A stretch of 64,000 bases of DNA from Conus ventricosus (lineage: Eukaryota; Mollusca; Gastropoda; Neogastropoda; Conidae), in assembly GCA_018398815.1 (NCBI GenBank), contig CM031628.1, positions 13,703,026 to 13,767,025 on the forward strand. Direction: 5' to 3'. Under the pieces are notes generated by a model, which did no database searches, was not told the origin of the DNA, and saw nothing but the letters and a program-made list of their open reading frames with translations. A program made the translations under genes and the position numbers. Of the stretch, positions 11,018-21,910 are shown piece after piece (positions within the stretch are counted from its first letter, which is position 1; each line of letters starts with the position of its first letter).

Positions 11018-12277
11018 CAAGAAGAGCATCCTTGCTCTCAATTTCTGTCGCATCAGAAGACTGTGCAGCAATGACACGATCTTCAAACTGCAAGTCAACT
11101 GGATGTGTTTCCTTCTTCGAAAGCGCGGGTAACCTGAAGCAGTCATCATCGATGCCGCCAATCGTGCCCCCGCACCCCCCAGGACTCAGGCCTGACCCGT
11201 CTCAGAACAAAGATTCAGTTGACCGACCAGTCCTTACTCTGACCTACCACCACAAACCTCCCAGTTTAAAAACACCTTGTGAAAACTTTGATTCCTGAGG
11301 AAAGACCTTAGACTCAAGTCCACCTTCGACAAACCTCCATTAGTGGCATACCTGCGGGACCCATCCTCAGGGATCATCTAGTACGGCCACCTACAAGACA
11401 CACCGAAGTAGCTCTCCACCAGGAAACCACCGCTGCAACGAACCCCGATGCAAAACGCCCTTTTTAATTCAACCCCTAACACCTCAGGGGCCCATCAGCA
11501 AAAGTTTCACCATCAGATCCCCCTTCATAGCCGATCTCCAACTGGTGTACATTGATCATGCAGTCCTGTTCCAAACTCTACTGTGGTGAACCTACGGACC
11601 CGGATGAAGATTCAGGGAACATCTCCAGGCTGTAAACTTGAATAAGGACACCCCATTGGGTACCCCATTTCAATAGCCTGGCATAACGTGTTTCATATGT
11701 CAATCTCTGCTGTTCACACAAACCCTCAGATCATACACCGAAATTCCTTGAACATCTCTGATCTCTAGAGGTCGATCACTCCCCACGGATCTGAACAACA
11801 AGGATGAAGTGATGGAGTCACCAAGCGAACTAAATTACCATGCGAACTGGGGTTGTGTGGGGTTGGGGTGGGGGGGGGGGGAGGGAAAAAAAAAAAAAAA
11901 AAAAAAAAAAAAGGGGGAGTGGGTGGGGGGGGGGGAAAGAAAAAAGGGTGGGGCGGGGGGGTGGGGGGAAGAGGTGGGGGGGTGTTCTGTGGGCGTGCCG
12001 TGGGTTTGTGTGTGTGTGTGTGTGTGTGTGGGTCTGTGCGCGGTTTCTGGTTCTTCACTTCAGATTTGTCTTAACCAATCCCCTGCCCCCCTTTGTGTGT
12101 GTGTTTTGCTTTTTGGTTCTTTTCACTTCAGATGTTGAAACAATTCCTGTGTCCTCAGTTTCATGCCACTTGAAAAGACTCTAGGAGTCGACGTTGTGGC
12201 TTTGTGTTTTTTTTTCTTTTAAAATTTAACCCTTTTGTTTCGGCTTCTTTCACCCATCTCGAATTATACAGTTGTTT
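11018..12277 (+). pseudogene. PLE family 1, inverted fragment (copy 3)
   Basis: Reverse complement of the endonuclease, linker and 3' terminal region of copies 1 and 2. The CA/C/T tract appears as poly-A/G plus GT at 11865-12030 and the hammerhead-like core is near 12165-12190. It ends with cgaattatacagttg, lacking the outermost ~40 bp found at 5461, then meets the target-site duplication. It makes the termini of the whole insertion inverted. Confidence 0.85.
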
Positions 12278-12288
12278 AATTCCTACAT

Positions 12289-13930
12289 GTCGGCCTGTAA
12301 GGGTCATCTTCACTTTTTTTCTCCGCATCTGCCTTCCGTGCCTTCTTACTGCAGAGGGCCCGAGAGAGTGTTTTAAAAACCGGCCTCTTCAGGGTCACCA
12401 CGGGTCTGGTAAGATCAATTTTTCGTGGTTTGTTTGTTTGGTTTGTTTTGTTAGCGGCTTAGTCTTCTTTTCGCAATTTTTTTGTTTTCGAATTGTTAAG
12501 AGAAATTTGTGGGAGACCTTTTTTCTGGTTTTCATCTTTACCGGCCTTCTAAATTTTTCCAAATTTTCTCCTGATTTAGGCATCTGGTGTGCGGTAGTCG
12601 GCTGGGGAGGAGAGAACCTGGTGATTCGGGGTTGGAAATGCTTGGACTCGCTCGTCCCGCCCCTGGGCACATTCGCGGACTTCTTATCCTTCGGCTCCGT
12701 CTGTTTGTGTGGATTAGAGAGCGATTTATTTCGCGAGCGTGCGTAGCGATGTTTGTCGTTTGGAATGGGGGTTGGAGATTTTGTTGTATTTTGAATTGTG
12801 GCTATAAATGTGAATTAATTATGTTGGAATTAGTTTTGAATGAATGGTGGGGCAGTAATAAAGCGTGGTGCTGTGTGTGGTTATTCCTAGAAGGCAAAAT
12901 GTTAAACGCGGATGAGAGATAGTTGAAGATAAATTCATATTGTTTCTACCTGTTTGTTCAATGCAGTCTTTTAATGCATCGGTGAGAGACCAATGAATTC
13001 GATTCGATGGGTTTCTGGTTTAGTTAGGTTGTGTTTGAGCTGGGCGTTAATGGTGCATTTATGTGACTTCCCTGGCATATGCGAAGTGGTGTAAGATTTA
13101 AACAGCATGGTCAAACTGAATGACGACGGTGAAGGTCAGTATTGGTCCTTCCTTCTTCATTCCTCCTTTTCTTCCTGCAGATACGTTTGAAACCCTTCCC
13201 CCTCGGGGCTTCCCGGGTTGTCGGCGTGTGGGGCATAGTTGACTGGGTTGACCCGCTCTGGCTGGGGGGACCCGACTGGATGTGCACGTCTGGTTGAGGC
13301 ACGCTCTGACGCTGGGTCCGCGGACTGGAATCGGTGCAGCGCTGGTTTACTCCCTCTGGTCGGCCCGGACGTAGCAACCCCTCCAAATCGCGCCTCTGAC
13401 TGCCGGCCTGATCCCCGTCAGGACTGCAAGTAACAACGCACGTGTTCTTCCCCCCCCCCCCCTCTGGACGCGCCTTTCACTGCCTGCTTGCCTGCGTCGT
13501 CGAGGATGTCGCGCTTGAGCGCTCCCTTCGGACACAATCCGGTTCAAAAGCACCTTGGCGACAGGGTGCCCTCCTCAGTAGACCTACAGGTGGCATGGAC
13601 GGAAACCTCTCTAGGGTGTGAAGGGATGGATGCTGGAAAGGTTCCTTCAAATTCGTTGAATGTTTAATATGTGCTGGATGCCTGTAATTGTGATTGTGTA
13701 CGTTCTATGGTGAATTTATGTGTTATTTATATCGTGCATGTTGTGGGGTGTGGAATGCTTGTGTGATTTGCATTTGTTGCGTTGGAATGCTTCAATTGTG
13801 GGTTATGCATGTTGTGTGTGTTGGAATTGCTTATTTATGACTGTGTGTGCTGGTGTGAATAAATGGGGTTGTAGTATCGTAATCTTTTCGTGTGGCGTCT
13901 TGCGAGGCGTGCGAGGTCAGCCACCCTTCA
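12289..13930 (+). repeat. Gypsy 3' LTR, continuation after PLE insertion
   Basis: Homology to the reverse complement of 47456-47840 is clear from 12289 to about 12660, for example 'gggtcaccacgggt', 'gtttggtttgtt' and 'cttggactcgctcgtccc'. The assembly gap at 47455 removes the comparison beyond that. The right boundary is therefore inferred: a polyadenylation-like aataaa lies at 13858 and microsatellite sequence starts at about 13970. No gene was recognised in this span. Confidence 0.5.
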
Positions 13931-13974
13931 CTCCATCTAGACCGAACCTGTCAGGCAGACCTCCAGGGGGCGGG

Positions 13975-14075
13975 GTGGGGACAGAGAGAGAGGAGAGAGA
14001 GAGAAAAGAAGAGAGAGAAGAGAGAGAGTGAGTGAGGGGAGAGCGAAAGAGAGAGAGAGAGAGGAGGGGGGGGGG
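13975..14075. repeat. (GA)n microsatellite
   Basis: Imperfect purine-rich GA repeats directly upstream of a SINE. Confidence 0.9.
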
Positions 14076-14086
14076 TGAAGAGGGAG

Positions 14087-14462
14087 GCAGATAGCTCAGT
14101 TGGGGGGAGGTCGGGGTGGGACTCGTAATCTTTGGGATTGCGGGTTCGTATTTCGTTTACAGTGGGTGATTTTTTCCTCCGAGTTAACATTGGTTTCTGA
14201 TTCCCTTTCCCTACAGTCCTTCGAATGAGACTAAAACCGAGGTCCCGTGTGTGAACGCACGCATATCTTGCACACACGTAAAATCCCATCACCAACTTTC
14301 GGAAGAGAAGGCCAGTTTGGTCGTTGGTATGGATGACACGTTACACATAGCATGCACCTTCCCCGAAGTTGGAATATGGCTGCCTTAATGGCAGGATAAA
14401 AAACGGTCATAGACACAAAAGTGTCAGATTAACCAGCTTGATGACTGTAGACACTCTACGGA
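14087..14462 (+). mobile_element. tRNA-derived SINE
   Basis: The tRNA-like head has an A box (tagctcagttgg, 14092-14103) and a B box (ggttcgtatttcg, 14143-14155), giving internal RNA polymerase III promoters. The body contains a 'gtccttcgaatgagac...accgaggtcccgtgtg' block at 14216-14252 and 'aaaaacggtcata' at 14398. I recognise these as typical of SINEs common in molluscs; the exact family name is not asserted. It is flanked on both sides by GA microsatellites. Non-coding and dependent on a LINE for mobility. Confidence 0.7.
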
Positions 14463-14463
14463 A

Positions 14464-14467
<4 letters not shown>

Positions 14468-14549
<82 letters not shown>

Positions 14550-14550
14550 T
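14468..14550. repeat. (GA)n microsatellite
   Basis: Near-perfect dinucleotide repeat at the 3' side of the SINE. Confidence 0.95.
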
Positions 14551-14981
14551 GAGTTTCAAATAATTCATCAATAGCTGTCTACGTACTCAGCAGTATTGAC
14601 TGAGTTTGTTGAGACATGTGAAGTGGGCCAAGTCAAGGAACACTATTGCTGAGAAACCAGCGGCTGTGAGTGGACTGTGTAAACTGCACACGCCAAACAA
14701 ACGTGCCATCACGGCCTTGAGCGAGGGGACAGGAGTGGTCATGGGAGCTACCTACAACGTGCACGCCTCTTCAAAACACCTGGCTCTGTGCGCAGTGTGT
14801 GAGACCGAAACATGAGTGTCTGGCAAAGGGTGGTGCTGTTCACGGCGCACTGGGAGAACGTTGAAAAGAGCAGTGTGTGGTTTTTATCTGTTCTGTCTGA
14901 CCTCTTCTTCCCTCCAGTTCAAACATGCAGCGACAACTCGGGTGTATTAGAACCAGAAGTCTGAAATGTACACCCTGACAT

Positions 14982-15115
<134 letters not shown>

Positions 15116-15227
15116 TTTGTTGCCTCATCTTATTTTGCATTGTTGACCCTACTCAGGGCGAGGACTGGATATCAAAAAGCACATTAGTGGTTAACTATTA
15201 TCTTCGTAAATAAAGAATTTTGTCTTG

Positions 15228-15725
<498 letters not shown>

Positions 15726-16235
15726 CGACATATTTTTTCCTGCAAACGACAGCGTACAGTGGGGTTACCATTTCTGAGAAACTCAAGTTTCCCAATTCCA
15801 CGGCTGTGTCGTCACCAAGTTGTGTCGCTTGCAACAGATTCTGCCCACGTAACGCAATACAGGGCCTACACTGCACACGCAGGTTACAGCACAACTGCCC
15901 CTCTAGTGTGTGTCGATAGCGCAAGGGTATGTGAATCTAACAACAGTGCACTGGGAGAAAATAAAGCAAAGAGCAGTAAGTGAAAAAAAATCTTTCTGGC
16001 CTCTTGTCCTTTTGAAATCAATATTCGCCGTGTGGAGGAGATAGGCAGTTATCTTTCAACCGTTGTCTTGGTTTTGATGGAGTGTGCGCCTATTGTCATC
16101 TGGGTCAGGGTGACATGACTGCAAGCTGCTGAACTGCAGGCAATCAAGGGCTGATAGATTATCAACACCTATCAGTTCACGGCACAGTCATGGTGTTGAG
16201 CCCATTGTTCACAGCTTGTACAGGGGCAACACCCC

Positions 16236-16306
16236 CACCCACCCCCACCCCACACACACACCACACCACACCACACACACTCACACACACACACACACAC
16301 ACACAC

Positions 16307-16363
<57 letters not shown>

Positions 16364-16377
16364 TCACGTGTGCGCGT

Positions 16378-16445
<68 letters not shown>

Positions 16446-16485
16446 CACCCCACACACACACACACACCACACCACACCACACACA

Positions 16486-16537
<52 letters not shown>

Positions 16538-16551
16538 TCACGCGCGCGCGT

Positions 16552-16613
<62 letters not shown>
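16236..16613. repeat. (CA)n microsatellite with CG-rich interruptions
   Basis: About 380 bp of alternating CA, interrupted twice by 'cattcacg(t/c)g(t/c)gcgcgtgcaca' blocks at about 16362 and 16534. That indicates internal duplication. Confidence 0.95.
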
Positions 16614-16615
<2 letters not shown>

Positions 16616-17062
16616 ATTAACTTTGGCTGCACAGAATAGACTCGATATATTCACAGGTGCTGGCGATGGGCATATGGTGTAATTCATCTTATCATGAACA
16701 TAAATAGCTGTTTGAACTTTTCCCTTTTTGATCCATCTTTTCACAGACTGGAGGATGGTAAAAGTTCGACAGTCTGGGCAATTTAGTTCGAGTGACATTT
16801 AACGACTGTAAAATGAGAATCTGATATCCCCCCCCCCCCCCCCTCGATCTCCTTCGACACACACACAGTCTTCCAGTTCCCACCTCCACTCTCTGGCTCT
16901 TCCCGTTTACCACCTCCCCCTCCCGAACCTCCTGTTTCTTACTGGTTGACTCTGTTGGTTTTCTCTGCTCCTCCTTCGTTCTCTTGATGTCGGCCAAGGG
17001 CACATGCAGGGCACAGTGTTCGGTGGTGCCAGGGTTAGAGGGTATTCTCCTATATGCTACAT

Positions 17063-17608
17063 CACACAGACAGACAGAGAGACAGAGAAAGAGCGAAATA
17101 GTGAGAGACAGAGACAGAGCGAAAGAGACATAGAGAGAGAGAGACAGACAGACACAGACATAGAGACAGAGACAGGGCAGACAGACAAACAGACAGACGG
17201 ACAGGCAACAGACAAACAGACAGACACAGACAGACGGACAGACAGGCAGGCAGAGACAGACATGCAGGTGGACAGACACAGACAGACAGTCTGACAGACA
17301 GAGACAGGGACAGACAGACAGGCAGGCAGAGACAGACAGACAGAGACAGGATAGACAGGCAGGCAGAGACAGACAGAGACAGTACAGACATACAGACATG
17401 TAGGCAGAGACAGGACACACAGACAGACAGACAGACAGAGACAGACAGGTTGGCAGAGACAGGCAGACAGACAGAGACAGGACAGACAGACAGACAGACA
17501 GGTAGGCAGACACAGGCAGACAAACAGAGACAGGACAGACAGACAGACAGACAGACAGGTAGGCAGAGAGAGACAGAGACAGGACAGACAGACAGACTGG
17601 CAGATAGA
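17063..17608. repeat. (CAGA)n tetranucleotide array
   Basis: About 540 bp of imperfect cagacagaga/caga repeats with 'gg' interruptions. All six frames look open only because of the repeat; it is not coding. Confidence 0.95.
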
Positions 17609-17727
17609 CCTATGGTGAGATATACCAGCAGAAAGCGGCGCCTTGTCACCCACTGTTGGGTCAGCCCCACAGACATCCTCAATCTCAGCACACACCCCTT
17701 CCTCCTCTTTGGCTGGCCTCTCTGAGG

Positions 17728-18182
17728 ATCAGATCAAATCAGATCGCCAAGATCACTAACAACAACAGTCACTGGACCTTCCGCTGCACAGATCAGATTA
17801 GATCGATCGCCAAGATCAGTAACAACAACAGTCACTGGATCTTCCGCTGTTCAGATTAAATCGGATCACCAAGATCACTAACAACAACAGTCACTGGATC
17901 TTCCGCTGTTCAGATTAAATCGGATCACCAAGATCACTAACAACAAGTCACTGGATCTTCTGCTGTTCAGATGAAATCAGATCGCCAAGATTAGTAACAA
18001 GTACAATAGTTGGCACTTCTGCTGTTCAGATCAATAAGATTACAAAAATCCCCAACATGAACAGTCACAGACCCCGCCCCCTCCTCCTCCCCGCCTGTTT
18101 GTTCAGATCAAATCAGATCACCAAGATCAGTAAAAGAACAATAACTGGCCCTTCTGCTGTTCAGATCAAATCAGATCACCAA
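17728..18182. repeat. ~59-bp minisatellite, part 1
   Basis: Tandem monomer of about 59 bp containing 'gatcaccaagatcactaaca' and 'cactggatcttccgctgttc', repeated about seven times with increasing divergence. Confidence 0.85.
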
Positions 18183-18185
18183 GAT

Positions 18186-18187
18186 CT

Positions 18188-18286
<99 letters not shown>

Positions 18287-18300
18287 TTGACAGACAGACA
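18186..18300. repeat. (GA)n(CAGA)n microsatellite
   Basis: Perfect GA repeat followed by CAGA repeat, inside the insertion that splits the 59-bp minisatellite. Confidence 0.95.
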
Positions 18301-18389
18301 GAAGATTCAGATATATTCATATACAGGCCTGGCCCCTCATGAAGGAGTACATGAATACAATGCAGCAACAACGGAAATGAAGAAGGAAG

Positions 18390-18900
18390 GAAGGTGGCAG
18401 AGTGGTTAAGACGTTCGCCTGCCAGTCCAACGTGTGAGAAGTGCGTGGGTTCGAGCCCTACCTTTCTCGCCCTATCTTTCCCAGTTAAAGAATCCACGGC
18501 AGTTGAAAATCGAAAAGAGCAGGGGGGTTCCCCGCTGCCCTGGCAAAATTGATGTCGATTGAAGATAGCCGCCTGGTATTTCTTACCAAGCCACAAAAAT
18601 TGTCACATACTGTTATCGTGTGCCATCGTGTATCGGTGGAAATGGAGGACACGTATAAACATTGCATGCATCTATGTGGAAACTGGAGGAATAAATGAGA
18701 TAAATGAAAATGAGTGACAGATATTTGAATGGTACGGGAAACGACTGAATGATCGTCAGTAGGCTGCTCTTCGGCCGGCCCTACCTGGGTAGGCAGCCCG
18801 TTGAGTGAATGCGGTAGTGTGTTTATTGTAAAGCGCTTAGAGCTTGGTCTGTGACCGGGTCGAGGATAGGCGCTATATAAATACCCAATATAATAAATGA
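18390..18900 (+). mobile_element. tRNA-derived SINE inserted in minisatellite
   Basis: The head has A box tggcagagtggttaagacg (18395-18413) and B box ggttcgagccc (18448-18458), in the layout of a Ser/Leu-type tRNA. The 3' tail includes gtaaagcgcttagagctt (near 18830) and gcgctatataaataccca (near 18872) and ends in an AT-rich simple repeat. I recognise this tail from molluscan SINEs and related LINEs, but did not confirm a family. The 59-bp minisatellite resumes directly after it. Confidence 0.7.
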
Positions 18901-18904
18901 AAAT

Positions 18905-19170
18905 CATTGGCCCCTTCTGCTGTTCAGATCAAATCCGATCACCAAGATCAGTAATAAGAACAGTCATTGGCCCTTCTGAAGTTCATACCAAATCAGATAA
19001 CAAAATCAGTCACCCCCCGCCCCCCCCCCCCCCCCCCCGCCCCTACTGTTAAGATCAAATATCAAGATCAGTAACAAAAGAAGAATTTCTGGCCTTACTG
19101 GGGTTCGGATCTAATCAGATCATCACGATAAGGATAAGAGCAGCCACTACCTCTCTAAGGTCATTGAGAG
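18905..19170. repeat. ~59-bp minisatellite, part 2
   Basis: The monomer phrase 'ttctgctgttcagatcaaat...gatcaccaagatcagtaa' continues after the SINE. It includes a C-rich run at 19008-19043. Confidence 0.75.
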
Positions 19171-19589
19171 ATAATCAAGATGGAGAACAACAATGGTATT
19201 TCTTCTGCACCCTTGATTCCCCTTTCAGGGGCATCGGGGATACAATGCAGGAAGTACATTTCAACAGACTTAAACACGAGTAGTAAGCGTCATCAAAGAA
19301 AGACATCAACGACAAAAGGACCCAATCACATCGTCCTGCTTGGAAAAAGTCGACGAACATTGAAAAATTCAACAACATTTTTCTTGTTAACAGGTGGAAC
19401 AGTATTACAGAGAGAAGACAGACAGACAGACAGACAGACGAAAGAGAGAGAGAGAGAGAGAGGAGAGAGAAAAGAGAGAGAGAGCAAACAATCATTTGTT
19501 TCCCAGTAAAAATATTTCCTTTCGATCATGATCTTACATCCCGTAACGTGTCCTACTTTTCTGTCCAGCTGTATGCATACACACATGAC

Positions 19590-19700
19590 ACTGAGGGGTC
19601 GGAGGGTGGGGGGGGCGTGGGGGGGGGTGGGAGGTGGTAGGGCTAAGAGGAAAGATGACAAATAATGGGGGGTGAAAGGGAAGCGGGGGGGGGGGGGGGG
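19590..19700. repeat. G-rich low-complexity tract
   Basis: Long G runs (19607-19628 and 19684-19702) of quadruplex-forming type. No other feature. Confidence 0.6.
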
Positions 19701-19816
19701 GAGGATTAGCGGGAGGTTGGTATTGAGGACAACACAGACAAGCATCACAGGATGTGAGATGACGATGATGATGATGATATGAACGACGACGACTATGATG
19801 ATGATGATGACATCAA

Positions 19817-20080
19817 CTATGTACCCATATCCATGTCCAACATGCCACACGGCTGCAAGGCCCCGCCCACGGCTCCCATGACGTCATCATCACCATCACG
19901 GTTGAGCAACGCAGCTGCAGCGGCGGCAGCAAGGGCAGCGTCAACTGCAGCACGTGTCTTGCCGATTCCCCGCAGTTCAGAGTAGCCGTAACGGTCAACT
20001 CGACCCGTCACCGTTGACCCCTTGTAAAGGTCAGGGTCGTCGTCGTTGCCACGGTTGTGCCACTTGCTGCCTTCTATTTG
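19817..20080 (-). CDS. Candidate exon 2 (terminal) of a two-exon gene, unknown product
   Basis: Minus-strand open segment of 88 codons ending in TAG at 19817-19819. It begins at CAA (20080) directly after a splice-acceptor-like ttgggcttcag. The product contains EGSKWHNRGNDDDPDLYKGS, then GYSELRGIGKTRAAVDAAL and an alanine run, and ends in MLDMDMGT. Composition is protein-like, unlike the simple repeats nearby. The frame is phase 0 and fits the phase-0 donor of the candidate exon at 21484-21534. The joined product would be 104 residues with no signal peptide or membrane segment. I do not recognise the family. The alternative is a chance ORF in GC-rich DNA. Confidence 0.45.
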   Translation of the reverse strand, partial: QIEGSKWHNRGNDDDPDLYKGSTVTGRVDRYGYSELRGIGKTRAAVDAALAAAAAAALLNRDGDDDVMGAVGGALQPCGMLDMDMGT

Positions 20081-20360
20081 CTGAAGCCCAACTACATATC
20101 AACATACATCAGTGTAATAAGCTAAACTAAAGCTAAACTACAGCTTGTGTGAGTCACCATGCAAAACAGGCTGGTGAGTTTTCGAAATGCTTGGTCTTCA
20201 GACATCTGAAACAATGGATAGCACATGCAAAAAGCAATACTCCCAAGATGATTCATTGTTTTTGTGCAGAATCGCTGATTTTGTTGCCTCGTACCATAAC
20301 TGCTGTTTTCTTGAGGGAGAAAAATTGAATGTGGTATAGTAGAGAGAAGCAAATAGCCGC

Positions 20361-20447
20361 AAGAACGACAACTTTCACTTCCCGTGGTGAATGTGGCAGA
20401 GAGACACACATAGTAGCAAGAACGACAACTTTCACTTCCCGTGGTGA
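20361..20447. repeat. Short tandem duplication (~59 bp unit, 2 copies)
   Basis: 'gaacgacaactttcacttcc' followed by 'cgtggtga' occurs twice, about 59 bp apart. Confidence 0.8.
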
Positions 20448-20457
20448 GACAATGGCA

Positions 20458-20603
20458 GGCCCATAACTCCAAACATTTGCTGACCACAGGACCCATTCAC
20501 CTAGCGCAAATGCAGACACAAGGCACGTACAACACAATGCCTGCATTTGTTCTAGGTGAATCGGTCGTGCTGAACGAGGACATATGTTTGGAGTTATGGG
20601 CAT
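20458..20603. repeat. Imperfect inverted repeat / hairpin
   Basis: cccataactccaaacat (20460) pairs with atgtttggagttatggg (20585-20601), and cattcacctagcgcaaatgcag pairs with ctgcatttgttctaggtgaat. The loop is about 27 nt. It could be a MITE-like foldback or a folded small-RNA precursor; the sequence alone does not decide. Confidence 0.6.
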
Positions 20604-20857
20604 ATAACTCTGTTCATGGGGGAAAAGTTGTAGTTATTTTGTTTGCTTTGTTTTCTTTCCTTTGCGTCTGGCTTTGCACAAAACCCATGAATCACCGTGG
20701 GAACTATTTCTGATGCTGACGAAAACAGTTAAACTGAGTCTCATACATGTGCACTGAAACGTTGCCAAGTCATGTATGGGGCACACATAATTGCCAACGA
20801 TAGGCTTACCCACCAATCGTTCATGGCAGGTAATGCGTTTGCAGCATGCGGCTAACA

Positions 20858-20903
<46 letters not shown>

Positions 20904-20916
20904 CGTGCGTGCGTGC

Positions 20917-20956
<40 letters not shown>

Positions 20957-21054
20957 TGTGTTCGTGCGTGCGTGCGTGTATGTGTGCGTGCGTGCGTGCG
21001 TGTGCGTGCGTGCGTGCGTGCGTGCGTGTGTGCGTGTGTGTGTGTGTGTGTCTG
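20858..21054. repeat. (GT)n/(GTGC)n microsatellite
   Basis: Alternating purine-pyrimidine tract rich in CG steps, within the intron of the candidate minus-strand gene. Confidence 0.95.
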
Positions 21055-21091
21055 AAACAAAAGTCAGCCCGCGCCATCTTGCCTCTCCCCT

Positions 21092-21103
21092 CCCTCCCCC
21101 CTC

Positions 21104-21192
<89 letters not shown>

Positions 21193-21195
21193 CTC
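21092..21195. repeat. (CT)n microsatellite
   Basis: Dinucleotide array. Confidence 0.95.
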
Positions 21196-21483
21196 TGTTT
21201 GTGACTCACAAACTGCAATAAGGGTTATCAGTTTCCTTCATTTTTGATGCCTATCTTTACACACACACACACCAGCCCATCCTTCTCTACCTCCTTCCCT
21301 CTGTCCTTCTGGCTGTCTCTTGTAGCAAACTGACTAGGCTAAGACGTTAGGGAGGACGACAAAGGAGCAGAGAGTTTTGACCTAACTGCAGCTGGGGTTG
21401 TCCTCTCCCCTCTTCCCCACCCCCACCCCTCCCGGCTGCTCTGATACGGGCAGGTTTCACTTGAACATCACATGAGTACTCAC

Positions 21484-21534
21484 CCTGCCACCCTTCGCTG
21501 CAAAAGGAATCGGCACCTCCCTTCTCACCGCCAT
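21484..21534 (-). CDS. Candidate exon 1 (coding start) of a two-exon gene, unknown product
   Basis: Minus-strand ATG at 21534 in a good context (catcATGGcg). It is followed by 17 codons (MAVRREVPIPFAAKGGR) and a strong 5' splice site, AGG|GTGAGT, at 21484/21483. The phase is 0, as needed by the candidate acceptor at 20080. Upstream (21560-21700) is GC- and CpG-rich, as a promoter/5' UTR might be. The intron would be about 1.4 kb and contains microsatellites. An in-frame ORF extends upstream of this ATG, so a longer first exon is possible. Confidence 0.45.
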
Positions 21535-21910
21535 GATGATGACGAAACCAACATCAACATCAACCGCAACGGAGCAACAAACTTCAGACGGACGACCGCT
21601 CGGCGCTCCTAGCGACTTCACCTTCACCCAGGGTCCTGCCTGACGACACCGTCTGCCCCGGGTCCCTCCGCCCGCCCGCAAACACCAACCTGACCAAAGC
21701 TGCCAGCCAACAACGTCTTGCCAAGACGAACCTGCCAAAAATTGACCCTAAAAGATTACTAGCCCCCCCCCCCCCCCCCCCCTTTCCTTTTCTAATAGGG
21801 TACTAACATCCCTGTTTCTCTGACAGCCTGTCAGTCAGACAGACATCAGAGACAGGATGTGTAGCTTAGCACTTAAAAAGGGGAGATCAGGCCTCCGCAC
21901 TTCACTGGTC

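Larger units (their letters stand above)
5461..12277 (-). mobile_element. Penelope-like element family 1: complex insertion of three partial copies
   Basis: The insertion has three parts. Copy 1 (5461-8779) is the longest and is read on the minus strand. Copy 2 (8780-about 11005) is a direct tandem repeat of the same sequence, truncated at its 5' end. Copy 3 (about 11018-12277) is inverted and matches copy 1 from about 6800 back to about 5500. Flanking 11-bp direct repeats (aattcctacat) mark a single insertion into a Gypsy LTR. Tandem and inverted partial copies with LTR-like termini are characteristic of Penelope-like elements. Confidence 0.85.

Noticed and set aside
13111..13553. Overlapping GC-rich ORFs on both strands
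   Set aside because: They fall inside the inferred LTR continuation; base composition alone explains the open frames.
16177..16639. Cys-Val / His-Thr open frames at the CA array
   Set aside because: Microsatellite translation artefact.
17057..17695. Long Cys/Ser/Leu-rich open frames on both strands
   Set aside because: Produced by the (CAGA)n repeat; no protein family signal.
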